Of a stretch of 60,000 bases of DNA, positions 11,462-23,403 are shown one piece after another. Under the pieces are notes generated by a model that did no database searches, was not told where the DNA came from, and was given only the letters and a program-made list of their open reading frames with translations. The position numbers and the translations under genes are program-made. The stretch spans positions 605,051,673 through 605,111,672 of the forward strand of contig NC_081408.1 in NCBI RefSeq assembly GCF_030272615.1. The letters run 5' to 3'. This DNA is from Cryptomeria japonica. Taxonomy: Eukaryota > Streptophyta > Pinopsida > Cupressales > Cupressaceae. Each line of letters starts with the position of its first letter. Within the stretch, counting starts at the first letter, position 1.

Positions 11462-12961
11462 TGTTGGCATTATAACAGATAAGGAGAAATTGTTGGCATT
11501 TCAATAAGGATATTGAGAAGGTTGTTGATGATTATGGATATAATTGATTAAGGATGTTTACTGTCTTAATATTATTATTTTGTCATTGATGTCAAGAAAT
11601 TGATTTTCTAATTCAGTATGATGTTGCCATATCTTAAAAAGTATGATTTGATGAGTATAAAGATGTCGGTAAAAGACACAGAAAGAATGTGATGAATAAG
11701 GGGAGAAATAAGTTATTTAATGGGCAACTATTACCGAGTTAGACAATGATGAGATCATGATGTTTAGATTGTTTTGATATCCTACATATGTTATTGATTG
11801 TAAGGTTAATACTATACCATGTTACCGAGCAAAGAACCTAGTCGGTAAACCCTAAGGTTATCGCTATCGGTTAATGAAGGCAGAATGTCTACCGAGTGAA
11901 GTTTAGTATTTATCAAGTTGCAACCGAGTCGTAACAAAATGCATTGAATGAATAAAATCATTATTTAATAAAGGAAGCTGATGAGCTGGCTATGATTGAA
12001 TGATTGGTATGTCGTGCATGAAGTTTGTTAAAGAATCTATGGCAAAGGAAAATCGGCAAGAAGATCTACAACTCAGATTGAACCGCAATACCCTAGCACA
12101 AGTTCCAAGAAATATATGCAAGTTCCAAGGCGGGGTAAAATGTTTTTCAAATCGAAGGATACATTGAACCTGGTCAAAGTTTGAAGATTTGATGGCTATG
12201 ATTGATCATGGGAAATGCGATCAAGGAGATTAAGTGGTTAGCAAATTGTTTATAAATAAGGAACTGTTGATAAACAATGTATGCGGGCAAGTGTATTCAC
12301 AGGGATGCTACGTAGTGATTACCGAGAACTGAAGCTTGAAGACCTGTTTGAATAACAGAGTATAGAGCCCTGCAGATGGACAAGATTAGTTCTATGTCTA
12401 GATTGTATTGAGAAAATAAGAATCTGCTTTAGCATTTTAGATGTGAAGTTGCAGATAGATTTTTATTACTGTTATTTTGTAAAGTGACAGAAAATCTCTT
12501 AACCGAGTGGACTTAACAGTCTTATTTGTAAAACCCTCTAGCAAGGTGACATTCTGATTGAGTGTTTGAAATCCTTTAACAAGGTCACTTCTAACAAGGT
12601 GAAAATCCTAACAAATCTGAGGGAAATCCCTTAATCGGGTCACATCTAGCAATGTGTTTGTAATCTTTAACAAGATTTGCTTTTAACCGAGCATACTCTA
12701 GAAGAGTATATTTCTTAGTGGATCCGAAATCCCATAGTGGTTTTTCCCCATTTGGGTTTCCACGTTAAATATGGTGTTATGAATGTTATGATGTTTATAT
12801 GCTTTTGAGTTTGCATGTTTAGCAGTTTTGGTTATATTACTGAAGTATATGTTACCAAGGTTGAATCTGTTGTTTTTATGGAAGATTAAGTTTGTATGAT
12901 TCAACCCCCCTCTCATCTTATTAGCTATTGGATCTGTACTTACATTAAGTATCAGTACTAA
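11462..12961 (+). repeat. 5' LTR of element E
   Basis: 1500 bp starting TGTTGGCATT. The end is slightly altered (AGTACTAA rather than AGTACTATCA as in the 3' LTR). TATAAATA near 12251. ACCGAG occurs repeatedly. Confidence 0.92.
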
Positions 12962-12962
12962 T

Positions 12963-12974
12963 TGGTATCAGAGC
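12963..12974 (+). promoter_or_regulatory. PBS of element E (initiator Met tRNA type)
   Basis: TGGTATCAGAGC one base after the 5' LTR. Confidence 0.92.
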
Positions 12975-13025
12975 CTTCGACTCTGGAAGAAAAAGTTTAA
13001 AGGTACTTGAGGCAAATATCCAAAG

Positions 13026-14606
13026 ATGTATAAGAGGGATGCACCGAAGCTGAACAAGTAAAGTTTCTCTACATGGCAGAAAAGGATGAAGTTGCACCTA
13101 TAAGGAGTTGGAGAATATGTTGTATATTATCTAGAGAATGATTTCATTACACCGAGCACCTATCCATTGACAATGGAAGAGATAAAGGCAAAGCAAGAAC
13201 ATATTCAAGCAATGATTGAAATAACATCTGCATTGACCGATTCAGAGTTTAATGATTTAGAAGGCTGCAATGATGCAAAGGCAATGTGGGACAAGCTCAT
13301 ATCTATGTATGGTGGAGATGAACATGTTCAAAGAGAAAAAGTGGATAGTCTAAGAGGACAACTTGAATCTATGAGGATGAATGAAGGTGAGAACATAACC
13401 CAGTACAGTACAAGACTAAAGGAGATTGTCAATCAAATCAAAGGAGCAGATGGAACTATTGAAGAAAAGGATATAACAAGTAAGTTATTAAGAACCCTTC
13501 TACCGACTTATGCAATCCGAGTATCTGCAATCAATGAATTGAGGTCTGTACCCAATATGCCAGTTTCTTTAGATGCTACTATTGGTAAGCTACATGCATT
13601 TGAGTTAAGTAACTTTGATAATAGTGGGTCATCGGTAAATAAAGTTGAATTTGCATTTAGTTCTTTTCATATTGGTGAATCTGATGATTACAATAATAGA
13701 ATGAGTAAGTACACTAAAGGGGATCACAGTGGAGCAAGTGAAAGATTTCGCAAGAACATGGAGGAAGTACACAAACTGTATGAGGAAATCAAAAAGCAAG
13801 AAGAGTTTGAAGCACTATTAGCCAGAAGGTTACCGAGAGGAAAAGGTAAGTATAAAGGAAAACTACCTTTGAAATATTTCAATTGTGATAAGATAGGACA
13901 TATGGCTTCTAATTGTCCTAACAAAGAATCTACTGAAAAGAGAGATTACCGAGATGACAGACAGAAAGATAATCATTACAGAGAATACCGAGACTTCAAA
14001 AGAAGAGATAGAAAGTCATGCTTAATAGCTGATGAGGAATCCAATAATGATAAATCAGATAAAATTGATATAGAGGAAGTAGTTTATGTGGCTATCAAAG
14101 ATGAATCAGATGAAGAAAGGTATGAAGAAAAAGCCCTAATATCTCACATAAATACTAATGATTCTTGGATCATAGATAGTGGATGCTCACATCACATGAC
14201 AGGAGATAAACACAAGTTTGTTATGTTAGAAGACTATGATGGAGGCTATGCAAGATTTGGTAATGATGCACCATGTTCGGGAAAAGGTAAAGGATCTATA
14301 ACACTTCTTGACAATGCAAGATGCAATGATGTTTATTGGGTTGAAGGTTTGAAATACAATTTGTTGAGTGTAGCACAGCTAAACAACACAGGATACCGAA
14401 TAGAATTTCAGAAAGGAATTGTCAAAGTTCATGACAAGAATGGAAAGTTAGCTGCTATCGGGACACAAACAAAAGGTAATACATTTCATCTTGACTCAAC
14501 TCGGAACAAGTGTCTGTATGCAAAGATAGATGATACTTGGTTATGGCATAAAAGGTTTTGTCATGTAAATTTTGATAATCTGATCAAAATAAGCAAGAAG
14601 CACTGA
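13026..14606 (+). pseudogene. Element E gag and protease
   Basis: The likely start is ATG at 13026, but two TAA stops break the first 30 codons; the frame is then open to the TGA at 14604. The gag part includes a UBN2-like region (SALTDSEFNDLEGCNDAKAM, about 13230-13290). The zinc knuckle near 13880 reads YFNCDKIGHMASNC: the first Cys of C-x2-C-x4-H-x4-C is Tyr. Asp/Lys/Arg-rich tracts follow. The protease keeps the catalytic motif in WIIDSGCSHHM (about 14165). The frame then enters the integrase N-terminus (WLWHKRFCHVNFDNL) and stops. Confidence 0.85.
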
Positions 14607-17208
14607 GTAAGAGGTCTACCGAGTCTTGAAATCTGAGAATGCTATGTGCCGAGGATGCCAGATGGGTAAAATGATAAGATCAAGCTTTACAAGTAAGTCC
14701 TACACTTCTAAGGGGATTTTAGATCTAGTACAGACTGATCTTTGTGGTCTTATGAAAGTTCAAAGTTATTATGGTGATAAATATTTCATATTATTTGTGG
14801 ATGACTATTCAAGGATGATGTCAGTTATGTTTTTAAAAGAAAAATCAGAAGCTTTTCAAATGTTTAAATGGTACAAGGAAAGAGTTGAAAATGAAATAGG
14901 AAGACAAATGAAATGTCTTAGATCAGATAGAGGAGGAGAGTTCACATCTGATGAGTTCAATTTATTTTGCAATGATCATGGTATTAAAAGACAAGTCTCT
15001 GCACCGAGAACTCCACAACAAAATGGAATTGCTGAGAGAAGAAACAGATCTATTGTGGATTGTGCTAGAACCCTGATGATTGAAAAGAAAGTGCCACAAA
15101 CATTTTGGAGAGAAGCAATAAGCACAACAATTTACACCCTGAACCGAGTACAACTGAAGAAAGGAACTTTGAAGACACCATATGAAATCTGCTATGACAA
15201 GAAACCTAATATAAGTTATTTTAAAATCTTTGGAAGTAGATGCTATGTACACAAGGATGATAGAAATGGCAAGTTTGATCAGAAAAGTGAAGAAGGAACA
15301 TTTCTTGGTTATTCTTCTAGAAGTAAAGCATTTAAATGTCTGATCAAATCATCTAACAAAGTAGTAGAAAGTGCAAATGTGAAAATTGATGAATTTGCAG
15401 AAAGAAATGATGAAGGAGACTCCAAAGAACCAGAAGATTATGATGAATTTGTCTATGTTCAACCGACAAGTCCTACCAAGAAAACTGCAGAAGGAAATGA
15501 AGAGAATGTCTAGTTACCGAGTGATGAAGATGATCATACAGAGCCTACCGAGCCTGTATTAGCCAAGTATGTCAGAAGACATCATGCATCAAGTCAGATT
15601 ATAGGAGATAAGGATGATCTAGTGATGACAAGGAACAAACTGAGATAGAACACATGTCTGATATCTGAATTTGAACCGAGAATAGTGAAAGAGGCATTTA
15701 ACAGTGAAGATTGGATAAATGCTATGACACAAGAGATTGATCAAATCAATAAGAATGACACATGGACACTGGTCCCAAGACCGAAGGATAAAAATGTAAT
15801 CGATACAAAGTGGATTTTCAAAAACAAGTTGAATGAAAAAGGTGAGGTCATTCGAAATAAAGCAAGACTAGTTTGCAAAGGTTATGCCCAAGAAGAAGGA
15901 ATTGATTATGGTGAGACTTTTGCACCTATGGAAAGACTTGAAGGAGTAAGAACATTGTTGGCATATGCTGCTTACAAAAATTTTAAGGTATATCAAATGG
16001 ATGTCAAATCTGCATTTCTGAATGGTATATTATAAGACGAAGTTTTTATTGAACAACCTGAAGGATTTGTTGAAGACAATAATAAAGATCAGATATGTAA
16101 ATTGAACAAAGATTTATATGGTTTGAAACAAGCACCTAGAGCATGGTATGAAATATTGCACTCTTATTTAATCAAGTTTGGTTTTATAAGAACAAGTGAA
16201 AACAACAATATGTACATGAAGAATGATGAAAATGGAATACTGATCTCATCCATATTTGTTGATGATATTATATTTTGTGGAAATGACTCTTTATGCAAGA
16301 ACTTTGGAAATGAAATGAGCAAAGAATTTGAGATGTCATTAATCGGTGAGATAAAGTATTTTATAGGTTTACAAATACTGCAAATGAAAAATGAGATTTT
16401 CATTACTCAATCCAAGTACATAAAGGAAATCTTGAAGAAATTTGGAATGGAGGATTCAAAACCAGTAAGTACTCCTATGACTACCAACTGTAAACTATCA
16501 AAGAATGATGAATCTGCATCTGTTGATGAGACACTCTACTGATCCATGATTGGAAAGCTACAATATGTTGTTTACAGCAGGCCAGATATAGCACATGCAG
16601 TAGTTATAGTTGCAAGATTCTCTGCAGATCCTAAGGAAACACACATGACATCAATCAAGAGAATTTTCAGATACTTGAAAGGCACTGAGGATTATGGCTT
16701 AGTATATCCAAAAGGAAATGATTTTGATTTAAAGTTTTATACTAATGCTGATTGGGTAGGCAACATTGATGACAGGAAAAGCACAAGTGGAGGAGCTTTC
16801 TTTTTAGGAGAAAGACTAGTGAGTTGGCTTAGCAAGAAACAAGGATGTGTTTCACAGTCAACATCAGAAGTTGAATATGTTGCTACAACATTGAATTGTA
16901 CCAACATAGCATGGATCAAACAACCGTTGGATGGTATAAATGAGAAAGTTACCGAGCCAATAACTATATTCTGTGACAATACTAGTGCTATTAACATTTC
17001 AAAGAATCCTGTTATGCACTCTAAGACAAAGCACATCTCTATCAAATATCATTATCTTAGACAAGAAGCTCAAGAGAAGAAAGTGGTGTTGGAGTATGTT
17101 AGCACAAAAGAACAAATAGCAAATATCTTCACCAAGCCACTACCAAGGGACACTTTTGAATATCTCAGAAGTAAGTTAGGGGTCCTACCCCTATCTTCTA
17201 CTCACTGA
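14607..17208 (+). pseudogene. Element E integrase, reverse transcriptase and RNase H
   Basis: It continues gag-pol after a one-base frameshift near 14625. Integrase shows TDLCG, LRSDRGGEF and TPQQNGIAERRN (Asp, Asp, Glu of the catalytic core). RT shows [12 protein letters not shown] and FVDD at about 16255-16266. RNase H shows TNADWVGN and FCDNTSAI. In-frame stops lie at 15511-15513, near 15646, at 16033-16035 and at 16540-16542. The terminal part ends in a normal copia C-terminus (KPLPRDTFEYLRSKLG). Confidence 0.88.
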
Positions 17209-17604
17209 ACGAGTTCGATGAAAGCATCAATTCGATGACTCTACAAAATATCTTTTAGGAGTTGATGTTGATTTACACACTTTAGGATGTTTTCTAAAGG
17301 TGTGCAGGAAACGATACAGGGAACGGGAATTGAAGACAAAATGCTCTGACCGAGACTAAATTGACACATAACAGCAGGAAATCACTTCATACAGGAAGAA
17401 ATTATGTTTTAGTTCTTTACTTTTTGGCATTGTTGTCAAAGGGGGAGAAGACTGGAGAAGACTGGAGAAAAGGAATGGATACTAATGTATGCGGGAGAAA
17501 ACTGATGATAGGGGGAGAGCATTTCAGTATTTCAGAATCTCACAGCAATCTGAATCAATTAGGTCAAATCAATTGGTTTTGCCATCAATGCCAAAGGGGG
17601 AGAT
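17209..17604 (+). promoter_or_regulatory. Element E 3' untranslated region with repeated PPTs
   Basis: AAAGGGGGAGAAG near 17439, TAGGGGGAGAG near 17508 and AAAGGGGGAGAT at 17593-17604 immediately before the 3' LTR. The repeated tract is a Sirevirus hallmark. Confidence 0.8.
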
Positions 17605-19105
17605 TGTTGGCATTATAACAGATAAGGAGAAATTGTTGGCATTTCAATAAGGATATTGAGAAGGTTGTTGATGATTACGGATATAACTGATTAAGGATGT
17701 TTACTGTCTTAATATTATTATTTTGTCATTGATGTCAAGAAATTGATTTTCTAATTCAGTATGATGTTGCCATATCTTAAAAAGTATGATTTGATGAGTA
17801 TAAAGATGTCGGTAAAAGACACAAAAAGAATGTGATGAATAAGGGGAGAAATAAGTTATTCAATGGGCAACTATTACCGAGTTAGACAATGATGAGATCA
17901 TGATGTTTAGATTGTTTTGATATCCTACATATGTTATTGATTGTAAGGTTAATACTATACCATGTTACCGAGCAAAGAACCTAGTCAGTAAACCCTAAGG
18001 TTATCACTATCAGTTAATGAAGGTAGAATGTCTACCGAGTGAAGTTTAGTATTTACCGAGTTGCAACCGAGTCGTAACATAATGCATTGAATGAATAAAA
18101 GCATTATTTAATGAAGGAAGCTGATGAGCTGGCTATGATTGAATGATTGGTATGCCATGCATGAAGTTTGTTAAAGAATCTATGGCAAAGGAAAATCGAC
18201 AAGAAGATCTACAGCTCAGATTGAACCGCAATACCCTAGCACAAGTTCCAAGAAATATATGCAAGTTCCAAGGCGGGGTAAAATGTTTTTCAGATCGAAG
18301 GATACATTGAACCTGGTCAAAGTTTGAAGATCTGATGGCTATGATTGATCATGGGAAATGTGATCAAGGAGATTAAGCGGTTAGCAAATTGTTTATAAAT
18401 AAGGAACTGTTGATAAACAATGTATGCGGGCAAGTGTATGCACAGGGATGCTACATAGTGATTACCGAGCACTGAAGCTTGAAGACCTGTTTGAATAACA
18501 GAGTATAGAGCCCAACAGATGGACAAGATTAGTTCTACGTCTAGATTGTATTGAGCAAATAAGAATCTACTTTAGCATTTTAGATGTGAAGTTGCAGATA
18601 GATTTTTATTATTGTTATTTTGTAAAGTGACAGAAAATCTCTTAACCAAGTGGACTTAATAGTCTTATTTGTAAAACCCTCTAGCAAGGTGACATTCTGA
18701 TTGAGTGTTTGAAATCCTTTAACAAGGTCACTTCTAACAAGGTGAAGATCCTAATAGATCTGAGGGAAATCCCTTAATCGGGTCACATCTAGCAATGTGT
18801 TTGTAATCTTTAACAGGATTTTCTTTTAACCGAGCATACTCTAGAAGAGTATATTTCTTAGTGGGTCTGAAATCGCATAGTGGTTTTTCCCTATTTGGGT
18901 TTCCATGTTAAATTTGGTGTTATGAATGTTATGATGTTTATATGATTTTGAGTTTGCATGTTTAGCAGTTTTGGTTATATTACTGAGTATATGTTACCGA
19001 GGTTGAATCTGTTGTTTTTATGGAAGATTAAGTTTGTATGATTCACCCCCCCTCTCATCTTATTAGCTATTGGATCTGTACTTACATTAAGTATAAGTAC
19101 TATCA
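17605..19105 (+). repeat. 3' LTR of element E
   Basis: 1501 bp, starting TGTTGGCATT and ending AGTACTATCA, followed by CATAA. Collinear with 11462-12961. Confidence 0.93.
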
Positions 19106-19110
19106 CATAA

Positions 19111-20310
19111 TATAAGAGCTAAGGAAACATTGCTAAGTGCCTTGACCGATTCAGAGATGACTAATGTGATGGGACTTCGGACTACACATGAGATTTTGAA
19201 GAAGTTAGAGATCTTGTATGAAGGAGATGCACAAGTTAAAGTTGCTAAGTCGTAGAGTTTGAAATGAAAGTATGAGACATTGAAGATGGGAGAAGATGAG
19301 AATATAACATCAGATGTACCTGTGGAACTCTTGAGTAAGATGAGATTGTTGTTAAGGTGCTGAAATCCTTGCCTTTTGCTTACAAAGGTAAAGTTATGGC
19401 TGAAGTGAATGAACTTATTATGAACATCAGATGTACCCGTGGAACTCTTGAGTAAGATGAGATTGTTGCTAAGGTGCTGAAATCCTTGCCTTTTGCTTGC
19501 AAAGGTAAAGTTGTTGCTATTGATGAGATCCAAAGTGTGACTACTATGACAATAGATATGTTAGTTGGTAAGCTTGCTGCATTTGAGTTGAGCGAATTTG
19601 GAGAATCACATGGTAAATCTAAGACTACATTTAAAGCCTCTGTATCTGAGAAGTTGAAGTATGATCCGAGAGAGACTTTATCTAGGGTTTCAAAATATGA
19701 AAGAGAAATGAGAGATATGGAAGAACAAGAGAGAGAGTTGGATGAGCTTGAAGCACTTATTGATTAGAGATTGCCTAAGGGAAACAATAAGTATGATGGA
19801 AAGTTACCTTTGAAATGTTTCTCTTGTAACAAGATATAACATTTTGCTTCTAGGTGTCTTGAAAGAATGCCTAGGTATGATAAACATGATAAATTTGAAA
19901 GACATGATAGATCTGATAAGCATGATAGGTATGAGAAGAATGATAAATATGACAAGCCCTATAAGCCTAATCAAAAGTACAAATATCAAAAAAGATGTTA
20001 CTATGCTACTGATGAAGGTGTGACAAATGAGGAATCTGAGAATGGGAATTTAGAAGATGAATTTGTATTTATTAATGCTATCAAAGAAGATGATCCCATA
20101 CCAATGAATCCAACAAGATGCATTGTTGAGGAAAAAGATTTGGCTACTAAGATTGAAGAGAAAGATGAATGGGTAATTGAAAACAGTTGTTCACATCATA
20201 CGATAGTTGATAAAAGCAAATTTGTGAATATAAAAAGGTATGATGGTGGTATATTAAGATTTGAAGATGATAAAGCTTGTGTGATCCATGGTAGAGGATA
20301 TTTTTCCTTT
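19111..20310 (+). pseudogene. Element B gag and start of protease
   Basis: The stretch continues gag after element E. A LSALTDSEMTN stretch parallels the same part of E's gag. Stops occur near 19252 and later. A 117-bp segment is tandemly duplicated (copies start near 19307 and 19424). The zinc-knuckle region near 19800-19860 is degenerate, with an in-frame stop. A run of Asp/Lys/His/Arg repeats follows (about 19880-19960). The protease site reads VIENSCSHH instead of the usual copia Asp-Ser-Gly-Cys-Ser. The frame is cut at 20310 by element F and resumes at 27252. Confidence 0.75.
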
Positions 20311-20789
20311 TGTTGGTGTAAATAATTATTCATCATGGATATTATTACACTTACTTAAGTTTACTTAGGATAATGCATTTCATAGTAGTTTGGATAAGAG
20401 ACACTTGGGTGTTTGTGTCACATTGGGATAGTGTGTGTAGGAGAAATTCCACCTCTTATGGTGTTGATCTTGTTATTACACTATCATATCCACTTATTGT
20501 GGAGTGATAATTCCACCTTCGGTGGATGATCCACCTCATGTGGAATATTATATTATTTCTCCTACCTACCCACACCTATTTCCTACCTACCCTTGTTTCT
20601 CATTGAGCCACTTGTCATATTTGTGTGCTCATACATCCATATGGCCTTGCCTATATAAGCAGGCCTCTATTCATTGTATTGGTTAATCCAGTTGATCATT
20701 TTATATTGATGAGAATACAGTTTGTTCTTGTCATTCTATTGTCTCTTTTATGCTTTTCATTGTGCCCTTGATCTTGGCAAAATCCAACA
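20311..20789 (+). repeat. 5' LTR of element F
   Basis: Starts TGTTGGTGTA, ends AAAATCCAACA. TATA box CTATATAAG at 20651-20659. A short ORF inside it recurs in the other LTR and has no other support. Confidence 0.95.
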
Positions 20790-20801
20790 TGGTATCAGAG
20801 C
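20790..20801 (+). promoter_or_regulatory. PBS of element F (initiator Met tRNA type)
   Basis: TGGTATCAGAGC directly abuts the LTR. Confidence 0.93.
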
Positions 20802-22425
20802 TATTGGGGCTTCATTGATCAGTTTTTGGAGACATCGTGGAAGGCTTCTATTTTCGGATTTGGGGATCTTCATTTTTTGGAGGCATCATACAGCGATTTG
20901 GACATCACCGTTGAATCCGGGAGGCCATTTCCATAAATTTCGACTATAAAGTCGACCTATTTTGGTGAGGAAATTTTTTTTCCCCAATTTTGCTACATAG
21001 TATGGATTTTCGGATTTATTATTTATTTTTCAAAAAAAAAATTCCTTCTTTTTCTGGAAAATGTTTTTCAAAAATCAAAAAAATTCGAAAGCAAAAAAAA
21101 TCGAAAAGTTTTGAAAAAAAAAAAAAAGGAAAAAATCATTTTTTGGGGGGTCCGCAGACCCCCCCCGTGCCGATTGTACTTGCCTGCGCAGGTTGCAGTT
21201 TTTTTTGCAGACCCGTACTCTGTTCTGCAGCGCCCGTACTTGACGGACGCCGCCGCCTCGCTGACTGCTCGCCTCGGGCACCGAACTCCCTCCGCCTGCC
21301 GGTTCTGGTTCCCGCGCCCACGCTGTGTTACCGCCGCCCGAGCAGCGCCGCCTGAGCCGATCCCTGCGTCCGCCTCCGCACCCGAGCCGCGTCCCCTCCC
21401 GCCCGAGCAGCGCCGACCGTCTCCCGCTCGAGCCACGTCCTCGCAGCGCTCGAGCACCGCCTCAACCGCCGGCTTCAGACCTCCGGCGAGCCACTCCCGC
21501 CGGCAGATTACCCTCCGGCACGGCCACGTCAACCTGACCCAGCCACGTGGCCCGCAAACAGGTATTCGTACACTGCCACGCATGCATACCGTACTGCCCA
21601 GTCACACAGCCGCGTAAGCATCCGTACGGTGCCACGTCAACAGTACGGACTGTACAGTCAGCAGGCCACATAATCTGTCCGTACAGTACGGACGCCCAGT
21701 CAGCAAGGAGGCGAAGTTTTCGTGACGGTCATACGGCTGTCAAATTTAACACAGTGTTTTGCTGACGTCAGCGCCACATCAGCATTTTTGGAAAATTTTT
21801 AATCCCTCTCCATTGGGCTTTTCAGTTTTGCAGTCCAACTTTGGAAGGCCATATCTTGCTCATTTTTGCTCCTTTTTTGGTGCAATTTTTTTTGAAATGG
21901 GCTAAAACTTCGTGATCTTCACAGTGGTGTGGTTATTTTCTGATTTTGATGCACAGGTTTTTCGGAATTTTCGGATTCTCTCAGCTGTACCTGTCCAATC
22001 CTCAATTCTGCAACTTCAAAGGCCTCGTTTGAGCTCATACGACCTCCTTTTCAGGTGTCATTTTTTTTGAAAGTGCTTATTTTTTCGTCTACTTTCAGAA
22101 TCTATGATCAGATTTCAGAGATTTTGAGTGAAAATTGTACTTTCAGATATTGGTCTTATTTGGCCTATTAGGTACTTGTAAATTGCTTGGATCTTAGTTA
22201 GATCTCTTGCATTATCAGTTTGAGTCTCTTTTGGCCTTCGTGAGGCAGTTGTAAAATTGTAAATCAGAAGTCCACTTTGCCATTTTTTGCAAGTGGCCCA
22301 TTGTATACGCACTACTTATAAAGTGCCAAAATCATCACATTTGGGGGGGTTCTTTGATTGAGTGAATTTGGGGGGGTGTCTTGTGTGATTGTGCCTCTCT
22401 TTGTGCTCTTTCCATTCTTGTTGCA
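20802..22425 (+). other. Element F leader with GC-rich island
   Basis: Untranslated leader between PBS and gag. At 21145-21166 GGGGGGTC and GACCCCCC form a perfect 8-bp stem with loop CGCA. About 21170-21560 is very GC-rich, unlike its AT-rich surroundings, so several frames stay open by composition alone. At 21677-21693 GTCCGTACAGTACGGAC is a palindrome with one central base, and related CCGTAC/GTACGG words cluster at 21560-21700. Two TTTGGGGGGG tracts lie near 22340-22375. The structured elements could serve in RNA dimerisation or packaging; this is inference. Confidence 0.6.
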
Positions 22426-23403
22426 ATGAGTCCTAATAAGTTTCCACCATTAACTCCACATAATTATGCATCATGGAAAATTAAAGTATGGAGTAAACTA
22501 ATGGAAAAGGGTCTCACACACTACATAGATGGAACAATAACAGCACCACCTGATCCTAAGGCTGATCCAAATGCTCAATTAGAATGGATCACTAAGAATT
22601 GCATGGCTCTTGGAACCTTACGCAAGTATGTATCAGATGACCTCATTTTCCACATTGAGAAGTGTAAAACAATTAAAGAGGCTTGGGATATGTTTCAGAA
22701 ATTGTATGGACAAGTTGATGAAATCAGAGGCTATCAGATTGATAATGAGCTCACCAACTTAGATCCCAAGAATTTTGATACAATCCAAGATTATGTAACC
22801 AAAGCAAATGAGCTAAGAGCAAAGCTAAAGGATTGTGGAATAGACAAAAAGGATGCTCAATTGATATTCAACTTGTTGGACAAGCTTGCACCAGAATATG
22901 CAGCGTTTGTATCTAGCTTCCAAACTCATCGTTTGACAGTGGGGAGTTCTTATGTTATGCCTTCTTTTGAAGCTTTCACAGAAATGTTGATATTGGAACA
23001 ATCTAAGTTGTTGAACATGGGGTTTCTCAAGTCTTCAAAGTCCAAGGCTTTGGTAGCAAATCAAGGAAGTCAAGGCAAAAATTCCAACAAGAAGAAGAAG
23101 CAATCTAAGTCTCAACGACAACAGGAAAAAGGACAATCATCCTCTCCATCACAAGGTAATCTTCAATCCTCTTCCGAGAAGGGGACACCACCTAAGAAGG
23201 ATAAACCAACTTGTGCATATTGCAAAAAGTATGGTCATGATGAGCATCGATGCCACGCAAAGCAAGTTGATGAGTTAACCAATCTTCTCAAGAAAAACAA
23301 CATCAACTTGCCATCCGCCTACACAAAGAAGGATTCATCTTCTTCTTCTTCCTCACAGTCTAAGGGAAAAGGGCAAGCATTTGTGGCTACAACAGGTTCT
23401 TGA
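22426..23403 (+). CDS. Element F gag protein
   Basis: Start at ATG 22426 (MSPNKFPPLTPHNYASWK), chosen over upstream TTG codons because it gives the usual copia gag N-terminus. 325 residues. A UBN2-type gag domain spans about residues 10-200, followed by a low-complexity Lys/Ser/Gln region. A CCHC zinc knuckle, CAYCKKYGHDEHRC, lies at residues 263-276. A Ser-rich tail precedes TGA at 23401. Pol continues in the same frame right after this TGA. Gag assembles the virus-like particle and binds element RNA. This is the best-preserved gag among the copia elements here. Confidence 0.85.
   Translation: MSPNKFPPLTPHNYASWKIKVWSKLMEKGLTHYIDGTITAPPDPKADPNAQLEWITKNCMALGTLRKYVSDDLIFHIEKCKTIKEAWDMFQKLYGQVDEIRGYQIDNELTNLDPKNFDTIQDYVTKANELRAKLKDCGIDKKDAQLIFNLLDKLAPEYAAFVSSFQTHRLTVGSSYVMPSFEAFTEMLILEQSKLLNMGFLKSSKSKALVANQGSQGKNSNKKKKQSKSQRQQEKGQSSSPSQGNLQSSSEKGTPPKKDKPTCAYCKKYGHDEHRCHAKQVDELTNLLKKNNINLPSAYTKKDSSSSSSSQSKGKGQAFVATTGS

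Larger units (their letters stand above)
11457..19110 (+). mobile_element. Element E: complete Sirevirus-like Ty1/copia element, TSD CATAA
   Basis: LTRs 11462-12961 and 17605-19105 flank an internal region with PBS, gag-pol remnants and PPTs. CATAA is duplicated at 11457-11461 and 19106-19110. E sits in B's gag. In the first 640 bp I count about 17 LTR differences (about 2.7%), nearly all transitions and several at CG sites, so E is younger than B, C and A. The ORFs hold several stops and one frameshift, so the copy is structurally complete but coding-defective. Confidence 0.93.

Noticed and set aside
11462-19105. Treating E as an active element
   Set aside because: Structure is complete, but gag has two early stops, pol has one frameshift and several stops, and the zinc knuckle has lost a Cys.
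20504-20686. 60-residue ORF present identically at 20504 and 26961
   Set aside because: It lies in the two LTR copies of F, so identity reflects LTR duplication and not a conserved gene.
21068-21617. Overlapping long frames of up to about 170 residues in the GC-rich leader of F
   Set aside because: Several frames on both strands are open together because stop codons are rare in GC-rich sequence; none has a recognisable domain.
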